From NCBI RefSeq assembly GCF_010119245.1, contig NZ_WNKG01000003.1, positions 409,217-473,216 of the forward strand: a stretch of DNA of 64,000 nt, written 5' to 3'. A program made the position numbers and the translations under genes. The first letter of the stretch is position 1, and each line of letters begins with the position of its first letter. This stretch comes from Cyclobacterium salsum (GTDB lineage: Bacteria > Bacteroidota > Bacteroidia > Cytophagales > Cyclobacteriaceae). This document shows, piece by piece, positions 33,676 through 43,527 of the stretch. Below the pieces are notes generated by a model. That model was not told the origin of the DNA and did no database searches. It saw only the letters and a program-made list of their open reading frames with translations.

Positions 33676-36600
33676 ACGCTCCTTTTTACCTTTTCCCAGG
33701 CTGAATTCGAAATCATCCGACGTACCCTTAACATTGATGTTCACAAACCGAATCCGCTTATCCTGATTTCGGTAGACAATGGCATCCTCCTTATCCGAAT
33801 CGATCTGCTCGCTATTTTTTCCTCCAAAAAGAGACCTGACTCCAGCTTGTGTCACCAATCCGAGCGGAATACGAATAAAGTAATCCATGTTCAAGTCCAG
33901 TCCCTGCATACCGGAAAGTTCTATAAATCCCAAACTGGAATTTACGGTCATTTTAGGTATGTGTAAAATCCCATTTTTCAGGTCAAATGTATTCTGAAGG
34001 GTGTCAAAACGCACCAGATTTAGGTTTTTATTTTTGAAATACGAGGACATCGCCTGAAACGGAGTGAAATTTACCAAACTGCCCTGATATACGGTCAGGT
34101 CCATGTGGGCTTCACTTTTTTCAATAATTGGCGTAAGGTCCGGATGCACCAGGAATTTGCTGGTGATGGTGCCACTTACTTTTCCGTGAAGGTTCTCATT
34201 GATCAGGAAATCCTGACCGAAATTCTCAAACTTGATCATCAACTGATCCAGGTCTAATAATTCGGCCTTCATGGTACTGTAAAAATAGATATTGCTGGGA
34301 TCTGATCCATTGAAATATCCCTTCATTCCTAGTTTTCCCCTGGCCGTTCGTAACGATAAGCTGTCCACGTGCAAAAAATGCTCTTTAGTGGTGTGAAAAG
34401 CGGCCTCCACCTCTTCCAACCAATATGTATGGTAGTTCAGCTTACCAATATCAGCCGTAAATTCCATATTTGAAAAAGGCAGGTCGAAAATATTAAAGGC
34501 ACTATCATGGGCCACCTGCCGGGTAGCTACCGTATTGAAATTCATCAGGGCATCCAGGTCCAGGGTATTCGCGCTTAAATGAAACGAATTGGGGCGGACC
34601 TGCAAGCTGCTATCCCTTCCGGAAAAGTAGGCCAAATCGATTATAACGTCACTTTTACCCAAATACCCCCCAAATTTCTCTACCAGGGTGTTGCCGTTTT
34701 CATAGTGAAACCGTCCTTTAACGCTCTGCAATGCCAATGGATGGAGGCCTAATTTACCTTCCAGTTGCTTAATGGTGAGGTCTGCTGCCTGAAATACCGT
34801 GTCATAGTGAAGGTCCAGGTTTGCCGTCAGGTGTAAACCGGAAATCTCCTCATTGTGGTAGGATTCGGGCAAATAATTTTCCCCATTATAGGTCAAAAGG
34901 TCTTTCAGGTTTAGCTGCCTGGAATCAATTATAAAGTCAAAGCTGCTTTTCCCGGATTTTACGGGTTGGAACCATTTGGGATAGTTGGACCAAAGTCCGG
35001 AAATTTGAAAATCACTGCCGTCAATTTCTCCAGTAAAATGGTTTACCGCCAGGCTTGTGTCTCCGATGGTGATAGCAGCATCAAAATCATGAAAGGCGTG
35101 GGGGTAATTTTTGAGTTTCGCATAAAAATCTTCCACTTTTAAAACGCCTTTTGGCAGGTGTTGAAAACCGACCAATTCTTTCGCATTGCTTTCCATCTCC
35201 AGTTTAAGCCGGAGGTCGGAGATTTCCTCATGGCGTTTATTCGTCAATGCAGAATCAGCAGAGAGTAGTTTCGCTGGGTAGATATGATTCGAACCTAAAT
35301 TCAGCGCAATTTTTATTTCCTCGTCCAACCCATGAAAAATAGCCGGAAAATCACTGATAGCACCTTTGAAACTAAAATCGGAATCCCCCAAATTAAAGTT
35401 CAGGTAGTCGAGGATTATTTCCCCATCCTTCATCTTTGCCAGGCCGTTGGCATTCGTAACAGGCTGTGAAAAACCCGGAATAAGAAAGGATAAATTTCGG
35501 ATGGTTAACTCGCTGTCAATGCCTTCTTTTAGCTTGGCCATACCCATTTTTGGGATGTCCATTTCCACGATTTCATCCAGATCCATATCCAGGATTACCT
35601 GTCCTTTCAGCTTTTTGAGTCCCTCCACTTCGAAGAATTGGCCCAGGAATTCCAGGTCCAGGTCGGCATGGAGTTCCACATTTACATAAGGGTCTTCAAA
35701 ATCTCTAATCACGAATTTCCCTTGAAACGCTCCTTCCTCGGGTTTGGCATAAAAGTTTTGTAGGCGGATTTCGGACGTTTTCAGGCTCTTTTCCTTTCCA
35801 TTGGTGTAAAAACCAGAAAAATTCAGTTTATCCACCCGCTTATCGTACCGGGTGTTTACAAAGTAGGCATTTTCACAGCCAAATTCGACAGCGATTGCGG
35901 GAGAATGGCCACCGATCGCTTTTCCGTTAATCGTTCCAAGAAAGAAGATATTCCCTTCGTTTTGATAATTTTTCAAGGCCTCAGCCACCTCTACAGGGGC
36001 AAAGGCTGCAAATAGGGAAAAGTCCGGCTTTTCTCCGTAGAGTTTCAAATCGGTATTCAGCTCATCTTCAATATCGACCGTGCCTTCCAGGGTAAAATGC
36101 GCCTCCTCCAATTTTAATTGGGATGGCATCACCGACAAGCGATTTTCCGAAAGATGGTAGTTTAATTGCCAATCAAGGTTTACTTGTTTATCTGAAAAAA
36201 ACGTAGGGTTTTGACCCTCCAATACATTTAGAATCAGATCTCCCTGCAGGTCCAGAAAAAGGGTTTCACGGTCCATTTTAAGGCTGGATTGCAGCTGGCT
36301 GATGGTAGCCCGTATATCCTGAGAGCTTGTCTGACTGGTATAGGAAATGGTAAAATCACGGAGCGTCAGTTGTTTCAAATCAAACGAAAAGGAATCGGTT
36401 TCTTTCTCTTCGCTGGAAGCATGCGTTATATTTTTTGCGTTGAGCAGGTTAATATCTCCCGTTTCTGTCTTTTCCAGTCGTAATTGCCCATCACTGATCT
36501 GTATACTTTTTACCCTATAGTTGCCGAGCAAAACATCCAATAGGCTGAAGCCAATATAGATGTCTTTCGCCTCGTAAATAGGGGCTGTGTTTTTTGATTT

Positions 36601-36834
36601 TGTTTCAAAAAAGGCAACGTTTTTTAAATCCACCGAGATATAAGGAAAATTTACAAATGGAGAAATTCGGGATTCCTCAATCACCAATTCTCCCAAAAGC
36701 CCATCGTTAATAGATGATAGTGCCTTTCTTGTTAGAAATTCCTGATTTTTATATAGGCCGACCAATCCGGCAAGCACTAAAAAAAGCAGCACAAAAAAGA
36801 GTGCTGCGGCCACGATTCTTTTTCTACTTCGCAT
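33673..36834 (-). CDS. Giant AsmA-like protein
   Basis: From the ATG MRSRKRIVAAALFFVLLF this is about 1053 residues: one N-terminal membrane helix and then a long periplasmic region of beta strands. The signature of the AsmA/YhdP superfamily is visible in QEFLTRKALSSINDGLLGELVIEE at the start, repeated LxLxxxxFxxxG strand patterns, and FNLGFIELSGMQGLDLNMDYF-like text near the C-terminus with the final YFIRIPLGLVTQAGVRSLF. Such proteins form long grooved rods that carry lipids between membranes in Gram-negative bacteria. An earlier TTG start is unlikely. Its stop overlaps the truncated DUF2911 frame. No operon partner is closer than 85 bases. Confidence 0.88.
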   Translation of the reverse strand: MRSRKRIVAAALFFVLLFLVLAGLVGLYKNQEFLTRKALSSINDGLLGELVIEESRISPFVNFPYISVDLKNVAFFETKSKNTAPIYEAKDIYIGFSLLDVLLGNYRVKSIQISDGQLRLEKTETGDINLLNAKNITHASSEEKETDSFSFDLKQLTLRDFTISYTSQTSSQDIRATISQLQSSLKMDRETLFLDLQGDLILNVLEGQNPTFFSDKQVNLDWQLNYHLSENRLSVMPSQLKLEEAHFTLEGTVDIEDELNTDLKLYGEKPDFSLFAAFAPVEVAEALKNYQNEGNIFFLGTINGKAIGGHSPAIAVEFGCENAYFVNTRYDKRVDKLNFSGFYTNGKEKSLKTSEIRLQNFYAKPEEGAFQGKFVIRDFEDPYVNVELHADLDLEFLGQFFEVEGLKKLKGQVILDMDLDEIVEMDIPKMGMAKLKEGIDSELTIRNLSFLIPGFSQPVTNANGLAKMKDGEIILDYLNFNLGDSDFSFKGAISDFPAIFHGLDEEIKIALNLGSNHIYPAKLLSADSALTNKRHEEISDLRLKLEMESNAKELVGFQHLPKGVLKVEDFYAKLKNYPHAFHDFDAAITIGDTSLAVNHFTGEIDGSDFQISGLWSNYPKWFQPVKSGKSSFDFIIDSRQLNLKDLLTYNGENYLPESYHNEEISGLHLTANLDLHYDTVFQAADLTIKQLEGKLGLHPLALQSVKGRFHYENGNTLVEKFGGYLGKSDVIIDLAYFSGRDSSLQVRPNSFHLSANTLDLDALMNFNTVATRQVAHDSAFNIFDLPFSNMEFTADIGKLNYHTYWLEEVEAAFHTTKEHFLHVDSLSLRTARGKLGMKGYFNGSDPSNIYFYSTMKAELLDLDQLMIKFENFGQDFLINENLHGKVSGTITSKFLVHPDLTPIIEKSEAHMDLTVYQGSLVNFTPFQAMSSYFKNKNLNLVRFDTLQNTFDLKNGILHIPKMTVNSSLGFIELSGMQGLDLNMDYFIRIPLGLVTQAGVRSLFGGKNSEQIDSDKEDAIVYRNQDKRIRFVNINVKGTSDDFEFSLGKGKKER

Positions 36835-36921
36835 TTTCCCCAAGCTAAAACGGAAACAATTAGACAAATAAAATCAAAAAAATATAAATGCCATTTGATT
36901 TCAATAAAAAATAGGATGGGA

Positions 36922-37788
36922 TTAGAGCAAGGGATCTACTTCCTGGTTTTTAGATTCCTTTTTTCGTTTGGTAAAATCAAGGTTGTGGTACACACTGAAA
37001 CGAATGATATCCCGGTTGTTTAAATCAAATCCCCGCTCTTTCTGTTGAATACTTTTCATGTATCCTGCCTGAAGTTGAAAATTTTCATTAATCACATACC
37101 CTAGTCCCAAAAAGAGCCGGTTATCTTCAAAATAATTGTATAGTACCGGTTTGCCAGCCTGGATGAATAGCTCATTGTAACCGGAAAAGAACACCGTTTT
37201 ATCCTGTAGCTTGGGTTTGTTTAGGGGGATATAGGTGGATATTTTGTAGCGCATTCGGTGGGTTAATTCAAAAGGGGAGTTGACGAGGTAATCCCGTTTC
37301 CACCTTTGCTCGGTACGTATTTGATGGTAGATCTTAACCCTACCCATGCTTTGGATAAATAAGAACTGTTGCCAGAATCGAAATTGATTGACCACTTTGT
37401 CAATTTGCTCCTCGTCGGAATACTGGTCTTCAGGTGCCCAATAAAAGGGAGTAACAATGCCCCCGGTCACTTCAAATTTTTCATTTACCAAATAGGACAG
37501 ACCAAAACGCAGGTAGATCTGTGCCATGTTTTCTATCAGGTGATCCCTTCTTCTCATATGGTATTCCCCATAGTAGAATAATTTCTCTCCTATTCGGTAT
37601 TTGGTATACATTCCCAGCCACAATCCGGATTGCCGGGTGTATTTTTTTTCTGGCAAATCGGTATCTCCGGCCTGGTTTTCCATGTATTGCGCAAGGCAAA
37701 CACTTGTCCACAGACAAAAGGCTACCGTACATAGGCTGCGCAGGATATGTTTTTTACCGGTTGCTGTCATTATTATTTCCTTGATCAT
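36922..37788 (-). CDS. DUF2490 family protein
   Basis: The 288-residue protein has a signal peptide (ILRSLCTVAFCLWTSVCLAQ) and a barrel-like body with DUF2490 marks: GLWLGMYTKYRIGEKLFYYGEYHMRR, FRFWQQFLFIQSMGRVKIYHQIRTEQRW, FELTHRMRYKISTYIPLN, and FLGLGYVINENFQLQAGYMKSIQ. The family is predicted to be an outer-membrane barrel of unknown role. A second ATG at 37770, with AAGGAA eight bases before it, is probably the true start and gives a cleaner signal peptide. The tail after the last strand is charged and short. Confidence 0.82.
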   Translation of the reverse strand: MIKEIIMTATGKKHILRSLCTVAFCLWTSVCLAQYMENQAGDTDLPEKKYTRQSGLWLGMYTKYRIGEKLFYYGEYHMRRRDHLIENMAQIYLRFGLSYLVNEKFEVTGGIVTPFYWAPEDQYSDEEQIDKVVNQFRFWQQFLFIQSMGRVKIYHQIRTEQRWKRDYLVNSPFELTHRMRYKISTYIPLNKPKLQDKTVFFSGYNELFIQAGKPVLYNYFEDNRLFLGLGYVINENFQLQAGYMKSIQQKERGFDLNNRDIIRFSVYHNLDFTKRKKESKNQEVDPLL

Positions 37789-37856
37789 TCAAAATAAGGC
37801 CAGGGTTGGATTACGAGTTGGCGTTGTATTGGGTTAAATGCAGATTACTCTCTGTC

Positions 37857-39821
37857 TCAGGGAAGATCTAGCAGGGAGGCTATTTTTTCAGGGTTTTTGG
37901 TTCTTCCGAGCCTGCGCTCCAGGCTTTTGGTAGACTTGTCCCGCAGATCAATTAGTTTTTGCTGCAAAAGTGCTATTTTGTCCAAATGCTCCTTGATCTT
38001 GGTATAATCCTCCTCACGAATCATTTCAGCCAGGTAGTAGGGAAATAAATTTTCCATTCCGGCCTCATACAACCGTTGTTTGGCCCGGGCTTTATAACGG
38101 GTGTAGGTAAAGGGATCAAAGGTTTCTTCCTTATAAACCTCATCAATCTCCCTGTTTCGAGGATAAATGGCCGCAAGTTCCGGGTAAAGGGTCTCCAGTT
38201 CGTTTAGGAAATCCAGCAATTCCCGACCTTTTTCTATCTTGATGCTGGCTTCATCCGTCTCGGCATACCTGGCTAGCTTTTCTTCAAATAAACGTTCCAA
38301 GATGCCCTGTCTGAATTCATCGAAAAACTGTTCTTCCGCTTCAGCGCTTGTATCATGGTTTTCATATAATGTTTCTACCAGTGAACGCTTTTCGGTGATT
38401 TCATCTTCAAGATCCACCAGGCGTGTACTGACTTCGATGGATTGTAATTCACGGTTGGCATAGCTGGCTAACCCAGCAGAAAGACCTATTTCTTCCTGTA
38501 GATTGCTTTCTACCCGCTCTAAAAAGGATCGGGCACCACCGTAGGCCACTTCGCGGGTCAGAAATTTCCTTTTTTCCTCATCCCTGTAAGAATATTCAAT
38601 CAGATCCAATGGAGATAAAAAGGGAACTCCGGCTCGGGTATAATTATTCAAATCAACGTAGCGGATGTCCCCTGTGCGTATCAGTTCCATTAATTCCTTC
38701 ATTTGGTCCAGTTTTTTGGTACGGCTTCTAAAATAGGCATGCGTGAACGCCAGGGAATCGCTTTTATCCTTATTCAGTGCCAGCGCATTCATTTCCGAGT
38801 AATTTTCGACCGTGTCCCTGAATAAGGCGAATTTCTCTTCCAGAGAACCTAATAGTTCATCCAGGCCATCGTAAAGCGTGTACTCAAATCTTTTTGTCAA
38901 TAGGGGATAATGGCCATTATTTCCTTCGTCAGAATTGCTCTCATCATATTGAAGCAGTTTGGATAGGAAATCTTCGACAAAGCGATTACCGGGTTTTTGA
39001 ATTTGAAGGTGGGGACTTTCGGATTGGAAACCATCGTTGTAAGTCAAACCAAAATCTGCTGCTGCAATTTTGAACCGGTTTTGGCTTTCCGATTCAAGGT
39101 TTTGCAACTTCTCGATGGTTTCATAAAAGATTACTTCCTGGATAGCCGCACCCGTTTGCAGGTTTCGTTGCTTGACTCCCAATAAAAATCCATTTTCATA
39201 ATTTCGGACTTCGGAAACCAACACGCTGTCTTTAAGATACACAAGGGACCATTCACCATCCATATAGCCTTTGGAATTGATTTCTCCCCGAATCAATTGG
39301 GTAAAATCTCCCTCGAAGTTCCGGTAGTCAAAATCTTCTACAATTTTACCATCGGAAAAAACGATACCCGTTGCCTCTGCTTTCGGATTTAGCTCGCCGT
39401 CTACATAGTCATTTTGCTTAAATGTCCAGGTACCCGTCTTTACCCCCTCGGAATACATGGCCTCTACGTGGATGTTTTCGCTTTTCAGCCGGCTGACAAT
39501 CTCAAAGTTTACCACATCTTCCAGACTTATGCGGTGGATTTCCCGATCAAAAATCCAGGTACCATTTCGCTCATTCCGGACGTGTTCTCCAGTGACTTGA
39601 AATTTATGAAGGATGGTTTGGTCGGCACTGTCTTTTTCCAGGTAGTCAAAACGAAAAAAACCGTCCATCACCATCTCCTCATCCTCTTCAAGGAATTCAA
39701 AGGTAGCCGTACCTTCTTTTCCATGAAAGGTATACGCCCCTTCGTAAACGCTTTTTACCTGAGCAAAACCATTGCCCGCATGGAATAAGAAAAGAAAAAT
39801 AAGAGAGACTTTATGATTCAT
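37857..39821 (-). CDS. Secreted protein with MORN/YwqK-like repeats and helical C-terminal half
   Basis: 654 residues with signal peptide NHKVSLIFLFLFHAGNGFAQ. Residues about 20-235 hold repeated beta hairpins of the G(T/E)W type (NGTWIFDREIHRI, GTWTFKQNDYVDGE, DGEWSLVYLKDSVL, FEGDFTQLIRGEIN), close to MORN or YwqK antitoxin-like repeats. From about 280 on it is almost all alpha-helical and acidic/basic (for example EAEEQFFDEFRQGILERLFEEKLARYAE), with likely coiled coils up to the end. I do not recognise the full-length architecture. No partner gene is close: the DUF2490 and speA genes on the same strand are separated by about 70 and 110 bases. Probably periplasmic or surface-exposed. Confidence 0.72.
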   Translation of the reverse strand: MNHKVSLIFLFLFHAGNGFAQVKSVYEGAYTFHGKEGTATFEFLEEDEEMVMDGFFRFDYLEKDSADQTILHKFQVTGEHVRNERNGTWIFDREIHRISLEDVVNFEIVSRLKSENIHVEAMYSEGVKTGTWTFKQNDYVDGELNPKAEATGIVFSDGKIVEDFDYRNFEGDFTQLIRGEINSKGYMDGEWSLVYLKDSVLVSEVRNYENGFLLGVKQRNLQTGAAIQEVIFYETIEKLQNLESESQNRFKIAAADFGLTYNDGFQSESPHLQIQKPGNRFVEDFLSKLLQYDESNSDEGNNGHYPLLTKRFEYTLYDGLDELLGSLEEKFALFRDTVENYSEMNALALNKDKSDSLAFTHAYFRSRTKKLDQMKELMELIRTGDIRYVDLNNYTRAGVPFLSPLDLIEYSYRDEEKRKFLTREVAYGGARSFLERVESNLQEEIGLSAGLASYANRELQSIEVSTRLVDLEDEITEKRSLVETLYENHDTSAEAEEQFFDEFRQGILERLFEEKLARYAETDEASIKIEKGRELLDFLNELETLYPELAAIYPRNREIDEVYKEETFDPFTYTRYKARAKQRLYEAGMENLFPYYLAEMIREEDYTKIKEHLDKIALLQQKLIDLRDKSTKSLERRLGRTKNPEKIASLLDLP

Positions 39822-39900
39822 AGGTACTCCTAATCAATTTCGATGCTAAGTTTGCATGAAGGAGAAAAATTATTAAAAAAATAATTGCAAATAACCTGCC

Positions 39901-39924
39901 AAAAAAAAGAGGGCCAAAACCCTC
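39901..39924 (-). terminator. Intrinsic terminator after speA
   Basis: On the minus strand GAGGG and CCCTC form a short stem with a six-base loop, followed by eight Ts, five bases after the speA stop. Confidence 0.85.
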
Positions 39925-39929
39925 GATGA

Positions 39930-41321
39930 TTATTTGTATCCTAATATTTTCATCATGTCCTTACTTTCCTGTTCCGGAGAAAATAACCAGTGATGGATGC
40001 TTCCGTCACTATTCCGATCGATGATCACGTGTTTTGGAGCAGGGATCAGGCAGTGCTGGATCCCTCCATAGCCTCCCAGGGATTCCTGATAAGCTCCAGT
40101 ATGGAAAAATCCGATATACTGTGTCTTGTTTTTTTCCAGTTTAGGAAGGTAAATATTGAATTGGTGGGCTTCCGAATTGTAATAATCCATGCTATCACAG
40201 GTTAATCCGCCCAAAGAGATGTTATGGTATTCCTTATCCCAATGGTTGATTGCCAGCATGATGTATTTCTGATTAAGCCCCCAGCTGTCGGGTAGTTGGG
40301 TGATAAAGGAGCCGTCTATCATGTACCACAATTCCTTGTCGTTTTGCAATTTTTCGTCCAGAATAGAGTATAATACCGCACCACTTTCACCCACGGTGTA
40401 ACTTCCGAATTCGGTAAAGATATGGGGCTCTACGGTGTTGTTTTTGGCACACATCCATTTGATATTCTTGATGATCTGGTCGGCCATGTACTGGTAATCG
40501 TAATCAAAAAACACGTTGGTTTTGATGGGCCAACCGCCTCCCACATCCATGGTGTCCAAATCGGGAGCTATCTTTTTTAACTCCACATATTTTTGAATAA
40601 ATCGCGTGAGTTCGGACCAGTAATACGCCGTATCACGAATGCCGGAGTTGATAAAAAAATGAAGCATTTTGAGGCTTACATGGGGGTTGGATTTTATTTT
40701 TTCCTCATATAGCTTGATAATATCATGGTACCTTACTCCCAGCCGGGAGGTGTAGAATCCAAATTTTGGCTCCTCATCTGCTGCTATTCGAATCCCCACC
40801 TTAAAAGGCACCTTAACATGTTCCAGGTAGTAATCAATTTCCGTCAGGTTGTCCAACACGGGGATGCAATTGGTAAAGCCCTCATTGAGTAGTTCCGACA
40901 CATATTGCTTATAAAGTTCACGTTTGAAACCATTGCAAACGATGTAGGTGTCTTTGTCAATTTTACCTTGCTGGTAGAGGCTTTTCACCAGCGGGATATC
41001 AAAGGTAGAACTGGTTTCGATATGCACCTCATTCTTTAATGCCTCGTCCATTACAAAGCTAAAATGGGAGGATTTGGTGCAATAGCAATAGGTATAAGAT
41101 CCTTTGTAGTCATGCCGCTGCATGGCGTTGCCGAAGTAGGTTTTGGCGTTCTGGATATTTTCAGAAATTTTTGGGAGATACGTTAATTTCAAGGGTGTCC
41201 CGTATTCCCGGATGATTTCCATCAAGTTTACCCCATTGAAATTCAGTTGGTTGTCTGCTACTGAGAATTCTTTGGTTGGGAAGTCAAAGGTTTGCTTAAT
41301 GAGATCTATGTAGTTATTCAT
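39930..41321 (-). CDS. speA: Biosynthetic arginine decarboxylase, short Bacteroidota type
   Basis: A 463-residue PLP fold-type III decarboxylase that makes agmatine from arginine, the first step of a polyamine route. The Schiff-base Lys is probably Lys83 in YCYCTKSSHF; DVGGGWPIKTN and EFGSYTVGESG bind cofactor phosphate and C-terminal GGLTCDSMDYY supplies the active-site Cys and Asp. It is shorter than E. coli SpeA (about 630-660) because the insertions of that enzyme are absent; this compact form is the usual one in Bacteroidota. No agmatinase or agmatine deiminase gene is in the window. It has its own terminator and no close operon partner. Confidence 0.9.
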   Translation of the reverse strand: MNNYIDLIKQTFDFPTKEFSVADNQLNFNGVNLMEIIREYGTPLKLTYLPKISENIQNAKTYFGNAMQRHDYKGSYTYCYCTKSSHFSFVMDEALKNEVHIETSSTFDIPLVKSLYQQGKIDKDTYIVCNGFKRELYKQYVSELLNEGFTNCIPVLDNLTEIDYYLEHVKVPFKVGIRIAADEEPKFGFYTSRLGVRYHDIIKLYEEKIKSNPHVSLKMLHFFINSGIRDTAYYWSELTRFIQKYVELKKIAPDLDTMDVGGGWPIKTNVFFDYDYQYMADQIIKNIKWMCAKNNTVEPHIFTEFGSYTVGESGAVLYSILDEKLQNDKELWYMIDGSFITQLPDSWGLNQKYIMLAINHWDKEYHNISLGGLTCDSMDYYNSEAHQFNIYLPKLEKNKTQYIGFFHTGAYQESLGGYGGIQHCLIPAPKHVIIDRNSDGSIHHWLFSPEQESKDMMKILGYK

Positions 41322-41394
41322 GGCTAACGTTTATCACAATTTTAAAGGGTACAAAATTGGTACTATTACTCCAAATTTCAATCCAAAAGGGAAA

Positions 41395-43485
41395 TCAGCT
41401 TTTTGGTGCTTTGGGATCGATTGGAATTTCGACAAAAAAGGTAGTACCGTTACCTTCCTCCGTTTCAAACCAAATACTTCCTCCATGGGCGCTGACGATT
41501 TGTTTGGAAATGGCCAGTCCCATTCCAAAGGGTTTCTCCCCATCTGTACCGCTTCTTTTACTATCGGTAAACCATTCAAAAACCTTGTTTTTAATCGAGT
41601 CTGGAATGCCGATTCCTTCATCTTTTATGGAAAAAACGGCCTTGTCTGATTTTTTAAGCAGGTTGATATGAATGGATGTTCCTTTGGGGCTGAATTTGAT
41701 TGCATTGGCAATTAAGTTGCTGATGACCCGCCATAATTTCTCCCTACTGACAAAAGCGGTTACCGGAATGGTGTCCAGAACTAGTTTTTGATGTTTTTCG
41801 TGTGCTTTATGTTGAAGCAAATCGACACAATAACGCAGCAGGCGATCCAGATCCACCGGCTCTTTGGTAAGTGTTTCGGTGTTTCTGTTGGACTGCATCA
41901 TTTCGGAGACCAGGTTGATCGAATGGTTGCAGGAGGTCTTTATATGTTCCAATAACACCCTGTTTTCCCCGGTGATTTGCTCATCGGCCAACAGGATGTC
42001 AGCCATCATGACCATGCTGCTAATAGGGTTTCTCAGATCATGTGCGACCATGTACATGATTTTGGTGTTTTCTGCCTGGCTTTGTTCCAGGGCACCCAAT
42101 GTTTCCTGTAATTCTATGTTTTGCTCACTGATTACCTTATTGATTTTTTTGGACCGTTTGAGCCCCTTGGCCGCCAATCCCAGAAAAATCACTAATAATA
42201 TCGTAAAACCTAACGTGGCCCCCAGATAGATATTCTTTATGTGATTATCCCGGTTAATAATGGATAGTTGGTATTGTTGTGCTGCATTCTCATAAGAGGC
42301 TTCCATGTCTACAGCACGTAGGTCATCATCGACCTGATCAATGGAATCTTTTAAATGATAATAGGCTTTTAAAAAGGGATATGCCTGCTCCGGGGCACCT
42401 GCCTGCTCAAAGTAGCTGCTTTTCACCTTATTCCAGTGAATCAGCGTTTGGACATACGACCGGTTTTTTAACTCCGAATTGGAAATTGCCAGCTCCAGGT
42501 CATCCATCAGTTGCTGTGCTTCATCCAGTTGGTTCCGGGCAATGTACAGGTCGGCCAGCTTGGTCTTTGCAGTAAGGGCATCTTGTGTGTCGAAATTGGG
42601 ACGGCTGTTAATAGCGATGCTTTTTAGCAGCAAGCTTTCTGCTTCTTCGTATTGTTCCAGCTTGGCCAGAACACCACCCAGGTTGCCCATAAAGACTCCT
42701 TTGGCCAGGAGAATAAAGTTTTGCTCTTCAGGATAATCTTTTTCAGCGTCTGTTAAAAACTGCAACCCGTCCCGGTAATGGAAAGCAGCACTGTCCAGTT
42801 TACCGGTCTTTTCGTACGCCAGGGCCAGCGTATTTCGGTACATTTGTGGAAAGTATAGTTTTTGAACCACCTTATCCCCATCCCAGCAATCCTGGTTTTC
42901 CTGAATGGCCTGTTTAAAGTATGGAATGCTTTCGGAATATTGCATCTGTCCGTAACGGAACATTCCCAATTGATAGGTAAGGTTACTAATCAGGCAATTG
43001 CTTAAATTTTTAAGACCAAATTCCCGGCCTTCAAAATAGCTCGCAAAAGCGTCACCAAACTGTTTTTTGGCTTTATACCAGTCGCCTTCCAGAAATTTGG
43101 TTTGGGCATATTCCTTTTTATAAAGTTGTCTCCTATTTTCCAATACCCCAAACATACTATCCAGATAGGTTTTCGAACGCTCCAGATCAATGTCGTAATT
43201 CAGGTAAATTCGAGATAAAAAATTATACCTTTCCCATAAATCAAGCGGCGTTTTTTGCTCCATCTGCTGATAAGCACTATCCAGAAATTGAAGGGATTTT
43301 CGATATTGCCCACTATTGAGCAGGTTGCTCGACCGGTCCAGAATACCGGAAGTAGTTTTGGAAAGGGGCTGGTACGTTTCATTCGGCTCCTGACAAGCTA
43401 AAAAACAGCAGGCACAGAGGCAAAAAATAAAACCCGGGAACCCTTTCCTAAGGTTCCGAAAATAATACCCTCTCTTTCTTTGCAT
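41395..43485 (-). CDS. Lipoprotein-type TPR sensor histidine kinase
   Basis: From the ATG MQRKRGYYFRNLRKGF the leader ends FLAC (Cys31), like a lipoprotein signal. Residues about 40-405 are tetratricopeptide-like helices (LNSGQYRKSLQFLDSAYQQM, YSESIPYFKQAIQENQ, YEEAESLLLKSIAIN), one membrane segment lies at about 418-440 (YLGATLGFTILLVIFLGLAA), a coiled coil follows, and the kinase has VAHDLRNPISS with His near 481, NLIANAIKFSPKG, DEGIGIPDSIKN and GMGLAISKQI. So the periplasmic TPR domain would be tethered at both ends if the Cys is lipidated. No response regulator is encoded nearby. An earlier TTG is less likely. Confidence 0.88.
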   Translation of the reverse strand: MQRKRGYYFRNLRKGFPGFIFCLCACCFLACQEPNETYQPLSKTTSGILDRSSNLLNSGQYRKSLQFLDSAYQQMEQKTPLDLWERYNFLSRIYLNYDIDLERSKTYLDSMFGVLENRRQLYKKEYAQTKFLEGDWYKAKKQFGDAFASYFEGREFGLKNLSNCLISNLTYQLGMFRYGQMQYSESIPYFKQAIQENQDCWDGDKVVQKLYFPQMYRNTLALAYEKTGKLDSAAFHYRDGLQFLTDAEKDYPEEQNFILLAKGVFMGNLGGVLAKLEQYEEAESLLLKSIAINSRPNFDTQDALTAKTKLADLYIARNQLDEAQQLMDDLELAISNSELKNRSYVQTLIHWNKVKSSYFEQAGAPEQAYPFLKAYYHLKDSIDQVDDDLRAVDMEASYENAAQQYQLSIINRDNHIKNIYLGATLGFTILLVIFLGLAAKGLKRSKKINKVISEQNIELQETLGALEQSQAENTKIMYMVAHDLRNPISSMVMMADILLADEQITGENRVLLEHIKTSCNHSINLVSEMMQSNRNTETLTKEPVDLDRLLRYCVDLLQHKAHEKHQKLVLDTIPVTAFVSREKLWRVISNLIANAIKFSPKGTSIHINLLKKSDKAVFSIKDEGIGIPDSIKNKVFEWFTDSKRSGTDGEKPFGMGLAISKQIVSAHGGSIWFETEEGNGTTFFVEIPIDPKAPKS

Positions 43486-43527
43486 AGGCTGCCAAAATAA
43501 TCTAAAATTCTCCAAAAAGCCTAATTT

